A stretch of 64,000 nucleotides of DNA from Limnoperna fortunei (GCA_944474755.1 OX104112.1:15650273-15714272); one strand, 5' to 3'; shown: positions 35,060 to 46,849, numbered from the stretch's first letter. Translations and numbers: made by a program. The notes: a model not told the origin generated them from the letters alone.

Positions 35060-35192
35060 TCACCAAGACAGCTCAGAAGTAAACACGGCTAATTAGAAAG
35101 GAAATGAACTGTGGACTATGTTTCTAGAACCTGTTAAGACCTTTTTGCAGTTACTTCTTTGCAGGAAAAGAGGAACATTTCTATTAATAAAG
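35060..35192 (+). other. Terminal exon candidate with poly(A) signal
   Basis: A strong acceptor (TTTCTTCTTTTTCAG, ending at about 35059) precedes a frame FHQDSSEVNTAN that stops at TAG, followed by TTAATAAAG at about 35183-35191. This is the layout of a short last exon, but no upstream exon was found and the preceding 1.5 kb is repeat. Confidence 0.2.
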
Positions 35193-35324
35193 TTTTCATT
35201 TCTATACATTTGATTTCACTGTAAAATAATAGTGACATCAATTAAAACTTTACACCCTTCCTATATCAATAAAGTTATTAATGCATATTATTATGGCCAG
35301 GCTATAGTGGGGTAAGTGATACCT

Positions 35325-35508
35325 TTTTTGGCTCTGCAGAATGTGGCCCTTTCGTGAGTACTGGATCAGGACTCCAGGTGTGAACCTAAATTCACACGGA
35401 ATGCAAGCTGTCTTGCGGGTGTTTTCTCGGATACCTCCGGTTTCCTCAGGCAATAAAACTAGACGCCATGGTAAAGCTGAAAATTGCATTAAACCGCAAG
35501 CAAACAAA
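35325..35508 (+). mobile_element. SINE fragment
   Basis: Contains TTTTCTCGGATACCTCCGG, TTCCTCAGGCAATAAAACTAGACGCC and GCTGAAAATTGCATTAAACC with a CAAACAAAT end, matching the 3' half of the local SINE. Confidence 0.7.
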
Positions 35509-35969
35509 TCATTTATTCAGTTTTTGATGTTTTTTATTTCATTTTTAAAATGTAATAATTGTATTCGTAAAAGTTTCAGAATAATTACGTTTTCCATTTT
35601 AGACATCGTTCGCTACCGCATGTTACGATAAAAACGCGTGTTTTATAAAAGACTAATCGTTGGTACATTGTACGTTTCATTCGTAAGAGAACGTCGAGAT
35701 AGAAATGATAAAAGCCTCAGCCTTGAATTATTTACCCCATAAAATCAAGCATGCGTGGGCAGCAAGCATGCGTGGGCAGCAAGCTATTACTTTACTATAT
35801 ATTACTAATCAATTCCTGAATTAAACTTTCATGAAAATAGCTATAAAAGTCAATTTCCACAAAATAGCTGAAAATCTACACGATATGGCTGCCTTGTTAA
35901 CATTGCGTAAAAAAATACGTATGCAATTTCAATTCATCTGATGTTTTAATTGTTTACAAACCGATGACT

Positions 35970-37542
35970 ATGGCTGTATCCGTCGAATTGTTATGTGCGA
36001 CATGACGTTATGAGCATGGATATTATATCTGCGAGCATGTGGTGAACCGAATGTCAGGACGATTTTTGTGAAGAATGCTGTAGGAGTCACAAAGATCAAA
36101 ACATATCCAGAAATCATTATATAATATAAACGGAGGACTACCAAAAGAATGAAAAACTCAACGTAAACTCAGAATGTCCAAAACACAGTAACCTATGTGG
36201 TTTGTATTGTCCTACACATGACAGTATTGTATGTGTTGTATGCGTGCAATCTAAACATGGCGGACGTGAAGATCTCATGCCGTTAGATGAAGCAGTGAAG
36301 GGGGCCAAAACTTCTACTGTACTTACCGACCTGGAACGCTGATGGACTTCTAGAGGAAAAATGAAAAATTAGTAAAAGAACTAAAACCCAAGTCAGAAAA
36401 AGAAATGACTGAAATCTCTTTGATAACGACCAAACTTCAAACACAACGCAAAAAAAATAAAAAATAAAAAAACACTGCACAACACATGAACCATTTTTTT
36501 TATCAAATCTGCAAATGTTTGTTGGAATTTGGAATATTCTGCAAACTGTTGTCAACGGAATAAATGGAATCAAAGTCCTGGTTAACCTTATCCCACAGCT
36601 AAGAATAGCAGTTCAGATAGCCCTAAATTTGAAACATTCACTGAAGCCTTCGACTCTTAGGAGAAATATAAATTACGTCCAAAAACGCAGTAGTTTCATG
36701 TGTTGAGCGACGGCCAGTACAGGCACAATACCAGCGTCCAGCTGAACAACCAGACGTCCATAAATTAGACAATCTACAGTTGAACCTAAGCACAAACATT
36801 AAAATGGGTAAACACAATTCCGGGTTAACGAGCTGCTTAATATTACCAAATAAGTATATGATTATTGCTAGTTGGAATAAACCATTACTGCTCTAAAGGA
36901 AGACGGATCACATGACCGTGACATCAGTGTTCCGTATAAACCTCATGGCGTCACAATAATTGTTGACCAGAGGATTGCAGTTTCGTATTGAGACGAAATA
37001 TGCATTACGATATTAAATATTTACAATCAACGTACACATCAAACTCGGGAGAATTTATGCGAGTCGATCTGGGGCATTTACTTACAACGATGGTAAATTA
37101 TATGCCGTGGCGTATGGAGAGGAACCAAGGTGACAGATCTAGAGGGGAGCATTATCAAAACAATACGAATGTACGACAATGCAAAGAGTACGTTTAAGTT
37201 TACAATACAGAAAGACAAGATTTACTACTCAGTCACCAACGGTAGTGTACACTGTGTAGATATGGAATGTACAGAACTCTGGACGTGTCAGGATGATCGA
37301 TTATGTAAATCATTGCACTCTCCAGATATAGCTGTTGATAATTATATGTTATAACGTTTGCTGCTGGTAATGACAACAATCGACGTCTGGTCATTTCTCT
37401 AGATAGTAAGCAATAATGTTATACTGACCGGTTGAGATGGACTCACAAACCAAATGATGTGTACTACGACAAAGGCAGTAAACGACTTATTGTCTGCAAT
37501 GGACATAGCGAACAAGCTGCGTTATATTATGTTATTTACTAA
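35970..37542 (+). pseudogene. Decayed TRIM-like (B-box/coiled-coil/NHL) gene
   Basis: A plus-strand copy of the TRIM-like family, broken by many stops and shifts. In order: a start MAVSVELLC with cysteine pairs (EACGEPNC, CEECCRSH) forming the first B-box; a second B-box ECPKHSNLCGLYCPTHDSIV followed by CVVCVQSKHGG; a coiled-coil remnant KEKLVKELKPKSEKEM; and C-terminal beta-propeller pieces TDLEGSIIKTIRMYD, DKIYYSVTNGSVHCVDMECT, PNDVYYDKGSKRLIVCNGHS, ending ALYYVIY and a stop. Those last motifs match the NHL-like repeats seen in the gene at 49.8-51.5 kb. No introns are visible, so it may be a processed copy or come from an intronless parent. Confidence 0.8.
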
Positions 37543-37709
37543 CAACTTAGTTATCAGTGATTATTTGCGAAATACTGAAACTGTAAATGACGCACTTTAA
37601 CGTTCTTTATACATTTAAATATATACAAACAATAAGATAATGTTAATTATTAAATGATTTACAAATTTCATTGTGGAGGATGTGTTTGTCTGTTGAACTC
37701 ATGTTTTTA

Positions 37710-37882
37710 GCAATTGTTCAGCTATATATTACAAAGTTTCCAGTTTTATTAGTAAAGGAACCCGGAGTATCCGGATAAAATCCCCGACCTTCGTTAGGAA
37801 ACTGGGAATACTTGTAAATAACGATTGAAGTCGACCAGGCCCCAAAAACACTAGAAACCGCAACCGCACTGTTGACAGGCTA
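37710..37882 (-). mobile_element. SINE fragment
   Basis: Minus-strand sequence holds box B remnants, then GACTTCAATCGTTATTTACAAG, the GTCGGGGATTTTATCCGG block and a GCTGAACAATTG end. Diverged. Confidence 0.6.
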
Positions 37883-37889
37883 TGAACAA

Positions 37890-37925
37890 ATAATCGTACC
37901 CTCGCTTTTTTGGCGAGGGTACGAA
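37890..37925. repeat. Small hairpin (CGTACCCTCGC / GCGAGGGTACG)
   Basis: Eleven-base arms with a loop of about 10 bases, immediately next to the SINE fragment. Terminator-like shape but in a eukaryotic context; function unknown. Confidence 0.7.
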
Positions 37926-38186
37926 TATAGTCCCATTGTGTAGCAGAGCGGGAGTGAATCGCTCCCGGCACTCTGATACCCAAAAGAAGTTGCATATACA
38001 ATCAGACGTGGTCGATCTGGATATCTTTCGACATTGTCCCCATTTTTTGTCGGTTTCGTGTTTAAAATCGATCATTATTGATATGTGATGATATTCATTG
38101 TCGTTTTAAATAACACGGTGTGTGTTGTGCATTAATTGACAGTAGTACTGAAGGTCATGTACGCCACAGGTTAAAAGGTAAAATCG

Positions 38187-38330
38187 AAACGAAAAATAAA
38201 AATAAAATTAAAAATAAAAATAAAATATCCAACAACAATAAAGAGGGGCCCGAGCTTTCGGTCCAAAGACCTTCTTCAGGGCGAGAAAGAGGGTGACAAA
38301 GAAAAACACAGCCGTATATGACAAGGAAAG
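38187..38330. mobile_element. A-rich run plus Penelope-like terminal motif
   Basis: A run of AAAATAAAAAT repeats (38187-38226) is followed by CCCGAGCTTTCGGTCCAAAG and ACCTTCTTCAGGGC. In reverse complement this is the CTGAAGAAGGTCTTTGGACC end motif common near Penelope-like and related retroelement termini. Assignment is tentative. Confidence 0.4.
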
Positions 38331-38819
38331 CGAGTAAACTAGTATGTATTAATTGACATCATTTTAATTAAATTTACTACATGAAAAACGTTGATAAACC
38401 AGAAACTGAAATGCGAGTTGAATATTGGGTAATACATATGTAAATTACTGGGTTCTTACTACAGAATGGTTGTTATAATATGCAAATGAGCACGTTTATA
38501 ATAAAATTAGGTCACATTATCCATATACGGAAAAATGATCGATATAGCATTTTCTACGTGCATCTTCAAAGACGAAAAAAGAAATTTCTTCAATAAAGAT
38601 CGTTTTGCGTTAGTTTCGCAACGTTTAATAACGGAAAGAAGATGAATATTATGTTTGACTTTTGTATAAAAAGACCGAAGTCAGAACTTTTTATATGCTA
38701 CATTACCAGTAACAGGACTGAATTCTGCCGTTAATCCGACAAATCACAAAACTAACTTCGGATTATACTGGCCGTAAATTCGGTCTCTTGACAGGCACGT
38801 AATCAATTTAGAAATAATT

Positions 38820-38915
38820 CATGATGGCTGGGCCTTTATATAGGAGTATTTTGAGCGAGCGATAGCGAGGTGTAATAAGAATTAAAAAGCCCAGTCCATG
38901 TGTAAATAAATAAAA
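38820..38915. repeat. Hairpin-flanked repeat, related piece at 45.66-45.73 kb
   Basis: GGCTGGGC and GCCCAGTCC form the arms, with a GCGATAGCGAGGTGTAA block inside that recurs as GCGATATCGAGGTGTAA at about 45700-45717. Confidence 0.5.
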
Positions 38916-39158
38916 TATCATACCCAGAATGATTTTTTTACAATTTTAATGTGAGAAAAATCTGTGCTTTTCAAATCAATGCGTCCCTGTAGGCCACAAT
39001 TTTCTACGAGACATTGCTATGATGAGAAATGTTCGGTCTAAAAATCCTTCTGATTTTTTAATATACGGTGGACAAAATGTCTCTTTTTACTTACATTTCA
39101 ATCCATCTTCAAAATTAAACCGTTAACATGGTTATGTCTGATTGCGCGTATGCGAAGT

Positions 39159-39310
39159 ATGGACGGAGCTACAAAGAGGTCCTATTGCTCGTAATGGAGC
39201 AAAAACAATCTTGGGATTTATACATATTTTCCGCTATTAAACTGCTATTTTTGTTTAATTATATTTTTTACTTCTCCGCCGTTCAGTTGACATTTCTAAT
39301 GACACCGGGA
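39159..39310 (+). mobile_element. Partial copy of the MULE-type MITE
   Basis: TATGGACGGAGCTACAAAG through CTCCGCCGTTCAGTTGACAT is nearly identical to 31007-31160. The outermost TIR and the whole other half are missing; the 54-bp satellite begins at its truncated edge. Confidence 0.8.
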
Positions 39311-41530
39311 GGCCGTTCGACCATTAATTGTACATGTATCTAGACTATGTACGGGTAACTGACACCTGCAGGCCTGTCGTCACTTAACTGACACCGGGGG
39401 GGGGGGGTAGATAAATAATTGTATCTAAACAATGTACTGGTAACTGACACCTTGAGGCCCTTCCACCATTAATTGTATCTAGACTATGTACTTATAACTG
39501 ACACCTTGAGGCTTCGATCATTAATTGTATCAAGAGTATGTAATGGTAACTGACATAGAGAGAATGTTCAAACAGAATTATATCCAGACTAACGAAACTC
39601 ACACCGGGAGACTTTTCGACCAATAATTATATCCAGACTAAAAAATGGAAACTAACACCGGGTAGCTGTTCCGCCTTTAATTGTATCTACTGGTAACTGA
39701 CACCGCGGGGGCGTTTAACCATTAATTGTATCTAGGCTAAGTACTTTTTAACTGACATCGGGAAACATTTCGACTATTACTTGTATCTTGACTAAGTACT
39801 GGTAACAAACACCGAGAGAACGTTCGATCATTAATTGCATCTAGATTCAAAACAGTTACCTGACACATGACTGTTGTTTGACTAATTGTATCTAGACTTT
39901 GTACTTTTAACTGATACCTTGAGGCTGTTTGTCCATTGACTGTATCTAGACAAAGTATGGGAAAATGACATCGGGTAGCCATTTGGCCATTAATCGTATC
40001 TAGATTAAATTACTGGCAATTGACACCGAGAGAACTTTCGAACATGAATTATATCCAGATATAGAAAGTCACACCTGGAGTCGTTCGACCTTGATTGCAG
40101 ACTTTGTACTGGTAATTGACAACAGATTCCGTTCCACCATAAATTGTATCTAGACTAAGTACTTTCAACTGACATCGGGGAGCATTGGTAAGAACTGGCA
40201 ACTAGCACCCAATGGCCGTTCGACCATTAATTCTATCTCGACTAAGTACTGGAAACTGACACCGGGATGCCACTCAACAATACATTGTATCTAGACTAAG
40301 TACTGGAAACTGACACCGGGATGCCACTCAACAAAACATTGTATCTAGACTAAGTACTGGTAACTGACACCGGGATGCCACTCAACAATACATTGTATCT
40401 ACTAAGTACTGGTAACTGACACATCGGGGAGCATTGGTAAGAACTGGCAACTAGCACCCAATGGCCGTTCGACCATTAATTCTATCTCGACTAAGTACTG
40501 GAAACTGACACCGGGATGCCACTCAACAATACATTGTATCTAGACTAAGTACTAGTAACTGACACCGGGATGCCACTCAACAAAACATTGTATCTAGACT
40601 AAGTACTGGTAACTGACACCGGGATGCCACTCAACAATACATTGTATCTACTAAGTACTGGTAACTGACACCGGGATGCCGCTCAACATTACATAGTATC
40701 TAGACTAAGTACTGGTAACTGACACCGGGATGCCACTCAACAATACATTGTATCTACTAAGTACTGGTAACTGACAACGGGATGCCGCTCAACAATACAT
40801 AGTATCTAGACTAAGTACTGGTAACTGACACCGGGTTGCCGCTCAACAATACATTGTATCTAGACTAAGTATTGGTAACTGACACCGGGATGCCGCTAAA
40901 CAATACATAGTATCTAGACTAAGTACTGGTAACTGACACCGGGATGCCACTCAACAATACATTGTATCTACTAAGTACTGGTAACTGACACCGGGATGCC
41001 GCTCAACAATAGATAGTATCTAGACTAAGTACTGGTAACTGACATCGGGATGCCGCTCAACAATACATTGTATCTAGACTAAGTACTGGTAACTGACACC
41101 GGGATGCCGCTCAACAATACATTGTATCTAGACTAAGTACTGGTAACTGACACCGGGATGCCGCTCAACAAAACATTGTATCTACTAAGTCCTGGTAACT
41201 GACACCGGGATGCCGCTCAACAATACATAGTATCTAGACTAAGTACTGGTAACTGACACCGGGATGCCGATCAACAATACATAGTATCTAGACTAAGTAC
41301 TGGAAACTGACACCGGGATGCCGCTCAACAATACATAGTATCTAGACTAAGTACTGGAAACTGACACCGGGATGCCGCTCAACAATACATAGTATCTAGA
41401 CTAAGTACTGGTAACTGACACCGGGATGCCACTCAACAATACATTGTATCTACTAAGTACTGGTAACTGACACCGGGAGGCCACTGAACAAAACATTGTA
41501 TCTAGACTAAGTACTGATAACTGACATACT
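39300..41530. repeat. 54-bp satellite array
   Basis: Unit of 54 bp containing AACTGACACCGGGATGCC, GCTCAACAATACAT and GTATCTAGACTAAGTACTGG, with a 50-bp variant that lacks four bases in the TCTAGACTAAG part. The first 0.9 kb (39.3-40.2 kb) is old and strongly diverged; from about 40.24 kb copies are nearly identical. A 249-bp block beginning ACATCGGGGAGCATTGGTAA at 40172 is repeated at 40421, a higher-order duplication. Confidence 0.95.
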
Positions 41531-41880
41531 ACCCATTTAAATATGTCATGTGATAAATTTGGTGTTATATGTGTTACATGCCAAATGTGTAAATAATGTT
41601 ACAGACTAAATATATTTAAGCACATTGTCCTCGCCGTAGTATGGCTGGTTCATTACTCACTCAGTTAATGTGTTAACACTAAGATAAATCTGCATCAGAA
41701 ATTTTCTGCAATACAAAACAGTGCTGTCTTGTCCTCGCCATAATAACATATTATAACGTTTGCAGCCACAAGACATTTACCGGTATTTATGCATCTGTTG
41801 TCTGTATGTTTTGTAAAGAACGGGCGTAAGTATACTGTATTGCAGAACGTTTAAGCTTAGCAACATTTTATCTATTTTTA
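41530..41880. other. Unique spacer between arrays, no gene seen
   Basis: AT-rich, no supported feature. Confidence 0.5.
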
Positions 41881-41884
41881 ATAT

Positions 41885-41965
41885 TTGTTTGTTTGTTTGT
41901 TTGTTTGTTTGAATTGGATTTACGGCAGATTTAAACAAATTTTCAGCTTTATTATGGTGTTTAGT
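41885..41965 (-). mobile_element. SINE tail fragment
   Basis: A (GTTT)n run at 41888-41912 followed by a diverged ACGGCAGATT, TTTTCAGCTTTATTATGG block is the reverse complement of the SINE 3' end. It sits just before the 30-bp minisatellite. Confidence 0.6.
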
Positions 41966-42021
41966 TTTTATCAAGCAATCTACGACTAATGACGTTTGGT
42001 ACCAACTACAAAAAGTTTATT

Positions 42022-43590
42022 ATCGGCGTGTCAACACTGAGGTTGATGATTACCGGCGTGTCAACACTGAGGTTGTTGATTACCATCGTGTCAACACTGA
42101 GGTTGTTGATTACCGGCGTGTTAACACTGAGGTTGTTGATTACCGGCGTGTCAACACTGCGGTTGTTGATTACCGGCGTGTCAACACTGCGGTTGTTGAT
42201 TACCGGCGTCAACACTGAGGTTGTTGATTACCGGCGTGTCAACACTGAGGTTGTTGATTACCATCGTGTCAACACTGCGGTTGTTGATTACCGGCGTGTC
42301 AACACTGAGGTTGTTGATTACCGGCGTCAACACTGAGGTTGTTGATTACCGGCGTCAACACTGAGGTTGTTGATTACCGGCGTGTCAACACTGAGGTTGT
42401 TGATTACCGGCCTGTCCACACTGAGGTTGTTGATTACCGGCGTGTCAACACTGAGGTTGTTGATTACCGGCGTGTCAACACTGAGGTTGTTGATTACCGG
42501 CGTGTCAACACTGAGGTTGTTGATTACCATCGTGTCAACACTGCGGTTGTTGATTACCGGCGTGTCAACACTGAGGTAGTTGATTACCGGCATGTCAACA
42601 CTGAGGTTGTTGATTACCGGCGTGTCATCACTGAGGTTGTTGATTACCAGCGTGTCAACACTGAGGTTGTTGATTACAAGTGTGTCAACACTGAGGTTGT
42701 TGATTACCGGCGTGTCAACACTGAGGTTGTTGATTACCGGCGTGTCAACACTGAGGTTGTTGATTACCAGCGTGTCAACACTGAGGTTGTTGATTACAAG
42801 TGTGTCAACACTGGGGTTGTTGATTACCGGCGTGTCAACACTGAGGTTGTTGATTACCGCCGTGTCAACACTGGGGTTGTTGATTTCCGGCGTGTCAACA
42901 CTGAGGTTGTTGATTACCTACCTGTCAACACTGAGGTAGTTGATTACCGGCGTGTCAAAACTGATGTTGTTGATTACTGGCGTGTCAACACTTAGGTTGT
43001 TGATTACCGCCGTGTCAACACTGGGGTTGTTGATTACCGGCGTGTCAACACTGGGGTTGTTGATTACCGGCGTGTCAACACTTAGGTTGTTGATTACCGC
43101 CGTGTCAACACTTAGGTAGTTGATTACCGGCGTGTCAACACTGAGGTTGTTGATTACCGCCGTGTCAACACTGGGGTTGTTGATTTCCGGCGTGTCAACG
43201 CTGAGGTTGTTGATTACCGGCGTGTCAACACTGAGGTAGTTGATTACCGGCGTGTCAACACTGAGGTAGTTGATTACCGGCGTGTCAACACTGAGGTTGT
43301 TGATTACCGGCGTGTCAACACTGAGGTTGTTGATGACCGGCGTGACAACACTTAGGTTGTTGATTACCGCCGTGTCAACACTGAGGTTGTTGATGACCGG
43401 CGTGACAACACTTAGGTTGTTGATTACCGCCGTGTCAACACTGAGGTTGTTGATGGCCGGCGTGTCAACACTGAGGTTGTTGATTACCGGCGTGTCAACA
43501 CTGAGGTAGTTGATTACCACCGTGTCAACACTGAGGTAGTTGATTACCGCCGTGTCAACACTGAGGTTGTTGATTACCGGCGTGTGAGTA
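42022..43590. repeat. 30-bp minisatellite, about 52 units
   Basis: Unit contains GTGTCAACACTGAGGTTG and TTGATTACCGGC. A few units lack two bases (28 bp). Because 30 is divisible by three, long open frames appear on both strands with ten-residue periodicity (for example NTEVVDYRRV or TPVINNLSVD); these are by-products and not listed as genes. Seventeen bases of the unit, TGTCAACACTGAGGTTG, are identical to the middle of the local SINE family, for example at 48690-48706. The last unit runs into GAGATTTCGAGTTCCAAC, resembling the SINE box B. Confidence 0.95.
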
Positions 43591-43776
43591 CTGAGATTTC
43601 GAGTTCCAACCTCAATTGCCAGAAAACTCACGCAACAGACAGAAATTATGGTAAGCTTTTTATTACCTGTAATCAAGGTTAGAATAGAGCACACCTAATC
43701 GGAGGCCGAGTCTAACCTACAACATCGGTGTGGGTGTAGTAGACTATAACCTGACTGGATTGCACGGCCACTGAGA

Positions 43777-45175
43777 CTTTGTAGCTCACCTGACCCGAAG
43801 GGTCATGTGAGATATTGTCTTCGTCGTCCGTCGTCGTCAGTCGTCGTCGTTCGTTAACTTTTCTTTAAACATCTTCTCCTCCAAACCACAAGCGATTGCT
43901 TTGAAACTTTGCAGCAGTAAAATATTCTCTACCAAGTTGGCACAAATCATGGCCTCAGACCTACCAACATGGCCGCCATGGCTAAAAATAGAACAGGGGG
44001 TCAAAATACAGTTATTGGCTTATAGTTTAAATATAACAGATACAGTAAAACCGAAGAAACTTTCCTTCTTCAGCATCAAAAGCTGTACTAAACACCTCAT
44101 GGGTCGAAGGTGTATGACGACTCCTTGTAGGAGTTATTGTCCTTTAATTGGCGAAATTGATGATTTTGGCATTTTGCCTCAAACTCTTGAAAATTAGGAG
44201 AACTGGAGAAAAAATTAGCACTGCTTAATTGTTCTGCTCTATGAGGGCTACAAAAATGTCTTAAGGTGGTAAAGATTGTTTGATTAACCGTTCAAGAGTT
44301 ATTCACCTTGAGCTGTTTTTTTTAATTGGTTTTCATTTATTTCTCAAAATTTTCTCCTCTTAAACCAATGAAAGTACTGCTTTGAAACTTTGTACACATC
44401 ATCCGACAAATTTCCTCAGCCATGTTTGCGCAAACCATGGCCGCAGAACCAACATGGTTCCCATGGCTAAAAATAGGACGGGGGGTCAAAATACAGTCGT
44501 TGTCTTATAGTTCAAAAAGTATAACAGATACAAGGAAACCAAAGAGACGTGCATTCATCAGCATTGAAAGCTCTACAAAAGATTTTATTGGGTCGAAGTT
44601 GTATGCTGACTCCTTGTATGAGTTATTGCTCTTCAATTGTCGAAATTGATTATTTTTGCCATTTTGCCTCAAAATCTTGAAAATTATTACACCTAGAAAA
44701 AAAGGAAGCATTGCATAATTGTTCTGCTATATGAGGGCTACAAAAATGACTTAGGGTCAAGATTGTCTGATGGACCGTTTAGGAATTATTCTCCTTCAAG
44801 AATTTTCAATGAATTTTAATTGATTTTGAAATATCTTCTCCTCTTTAACCAATGAAAGGACTTCTTTGAAACATTGCACACATCATCTTTAGGATGTCCG
44901 CTAGCGACGTTGGCTTAAAATAGAAAAAAGGAGGGGGGTAAAGAGAGGTTTTAGCTGATAGTTTAAAAAGTAATAACAGGTACAGCAAATTTGAAGTGAA
45001 CCTCCCTTCTAAGCATCAAAATCGCCTTATAGGAGTTATTTCCCGTAAAAGGTCAAAATTAATGATGTTTGCAGAAGTGTTGGGCAATTCCTTATAGGAA
45101 AGAAAAGCTGGATAAAAAAGGGTTGTTTGGTTTCATGTTCAGGTAAACGATACAGGCTCCTGGGAGCCTCTAGTT
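43777..45175 (+). repeat. Repeat of three roughly 480-bp units bounded by palindromes
   Basis: Starts with CTCACCTGACCCGAAGGGTC and ATGTGAG (inverted pair) and a CGTCGT-rich run, ends with AGGCTCCTGGGAGCCT (palindrome). Between them a unit with CATCTTCTCCTC, ACCAATGAAAG-like, CTTTGAAACTTTGCA, CCATGGCTAAAAATAG, AGCATCAAAAGC and TCCTTGTAGGAGTTATT blocks occurs three times (from about 43860, 44330 and 44815). No conserved protein frame. Confidence 0.8.
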
Positions 45176-45311
45176 GAGGAATACATACTAGAAACCGCAA
45201 AAGAAACTTCGCACAAAATTACAGGTTTACCAAACATTTATTTTCAAACAATATAAACTTTAATATTTTTAATGAATGAATTACAGTTACGATGTTTTTC
45301 TTAAATGTTTG

Positions 45312-45580
45312 ATGTTTGTTTTTTTTTGTTTGATGGTGTTTAACGCCACTTTCAGCAATTTTTCAGATATATCATGACGTCCAGTTTTTATTGGGGGAGG
45401 AAGCCGGAGTACCCGGAGAAAACCCCCGACCTGCGGTAGGAAAACTGACAATCCTTGTCAGTTAAGATTGGAGTCGAGTACACCCTGCCTGCAGTGAGAA
45501 TCGAACCAGCAATCTTAGTGTTGACAGACCACGTGGTAAATTGTAGACAAACTACCATGACCACTCGGCCACCGAGATGT
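45312..45580 (-). mobile_element. tRNA-derived SINE, full length
   Basis: On the minus strand: CATCTCGGTGGCCGAGTGGT (box A-like), ATTGCTGGTTCGATTCTCAC (box B), CAGGGTGTACTCGACTCCAA, GACAAGGATTGTCAGTTTTCC, TTTTCTCCGGGTACTCCGGC, GCTGAAAAATTGCTGAAAGT and a CAAAC-type end. The best preserved member in the window together with 63066-63319. Confidence 0.9.
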
Positions 45581-46149
45581 TTGAATTTCACTATATAACT
45601 GAGTTTGATGATTTATTTAAGAAATAGTTCATGGTTTGTATTGTGTTGTATTCATTTACACACGGATTGGGCCTGAATATCCGATTATTTCATACCAAGC
45701 GATATCGAGGTGTAAACTGCACTTTTTTAAAAGAGATTTTAACAAGTATTTATTAGCACAGGCCGTGTATCCTGGAAACTATTTAACTGGTTGAATTACT
45801 TCCCTTTAACTATAAAGTAAACTACTGTACGTGTGTCTATTTCTAGCGCCCATGCAACAAGAGTATTTAAACTATATTCAAGGATGTATAACAGTTTATC
45901 GGTTTATCAGTTCTACAAGTATAACAGTTTATCAGTTTATCAGTTTATAATTTTGTTTGATAACAAACGATGTTATTAATAAAATTATAATAAAAGATAT
46001 TCTGTGCTCACGAATCCATCTTGATTTTTATCGTTAGACGGTTTCCATCTTATTTCATCGCAGGTCTACGGGATCCAAAGATAGAACTCCGGAAACTCAA
46101 TTCAGTGCTCTAATTTTTTTACAGGGTATTTAAGATCCAGGTCTGAGTG

Positions 46150-46640
46150 ATTAAGAGATGACGAAATATTTCATTCAAAAATTATGCTTAATAGGTTCTT
46201 TCGTACGTTTTTGGGAAAGACCTGTTGATCTTTCACGAGTGATAGAAATTTTATGTCTTTTCGCGAGTGGAGCGCAGCGGAACGAGCCAAAATACATAAA
46301 AATTTCTATCACGAGTGAAAGTTCACACGGACTTTTCCAAAAACGTATGAAAGTACCTATTTCTTCCGTAAACCAACAACTTTCACATCGCTATAACATA
46401 TAGACTCTCCATTGTTGTAGACTCCATTGTCTCTGACGTCCAATCAGAACGCAGGAAACAAGAACGTCATAGAAGAACGTGGTTATGCTTCCATAACAAC
46501 GTTCTTGTTTCTGGCGTTTTGATTGGATAACGCAGCAAGTACAGATGTGTGCGCGTGAGCTCATCTGTACTGGGTCATCTCTACCAAAAATCGGCCATTT
46601 ACGGAAGAAAAAATACTCTATTGCAGTATCTCCAGGGATT
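46150..46640 (+). mobile_element. Nested-hairpin repeat element, relative of the palindrome arms
   Basis: Third copy of the segment shared by both arms of the large inverted repeat (5.76-6.0 and 12.7-13.04 kb). It holds a hairpin TTTCACGAGTGATAGAAATTT / AAATTTCTATCACGAGTGAAA (about 46231-46321), another around ACAAGAACGT / ACGTTCTTGT (46459-46510), and the CAGATGAGCTC-type hairpin at 46537-46570. No coding frame; a foldback-type non-autonomous element is the simplest reading. Confidence 0.7.
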
Positions 46641-46732
46641 AGTTTATTTTTTATTTGTTTCAGCACAGAATGCAGCACATGTATTTATTGGTGTAATGTG
46701 TACGATAATAAACAAATAATGACTTTGATATA

Positions 46733-46780
46733 GGTCGCTATCAGGATTTATCAGCCTGAAGAAAATCCTGATAGCGACCG
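46733..46780. repeat. Hairpin GGTCGCTATCAGGATTTAT...AATCCTGATAGCGACC
   Basis: Sixteen-base perfect arms (GGTCGCTATCAGGATT) with a loop of about 15 bases, just beyond the nested-hairpin element. Confidence 0.8.
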
Positions 46781-46849
46781 TAGTCATTAATTGTTTTATT
46801 GCAAGAATAAAATCACCATCATACATGTACTTTATTAGAACAAACACAG

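Noticed and set aside
39300..43590. CRISPR-like arrays
   Set aside because: Units are contiguous tandem repeats without unique spacers, in a eukaryotic genome, and no cas genes are present.
41989..43694. Several long open frames on both strands with ten-residue repeats
   Set aside because: All are generated by the 30-bp minisatellite; the same pattern appears in several frames at once.
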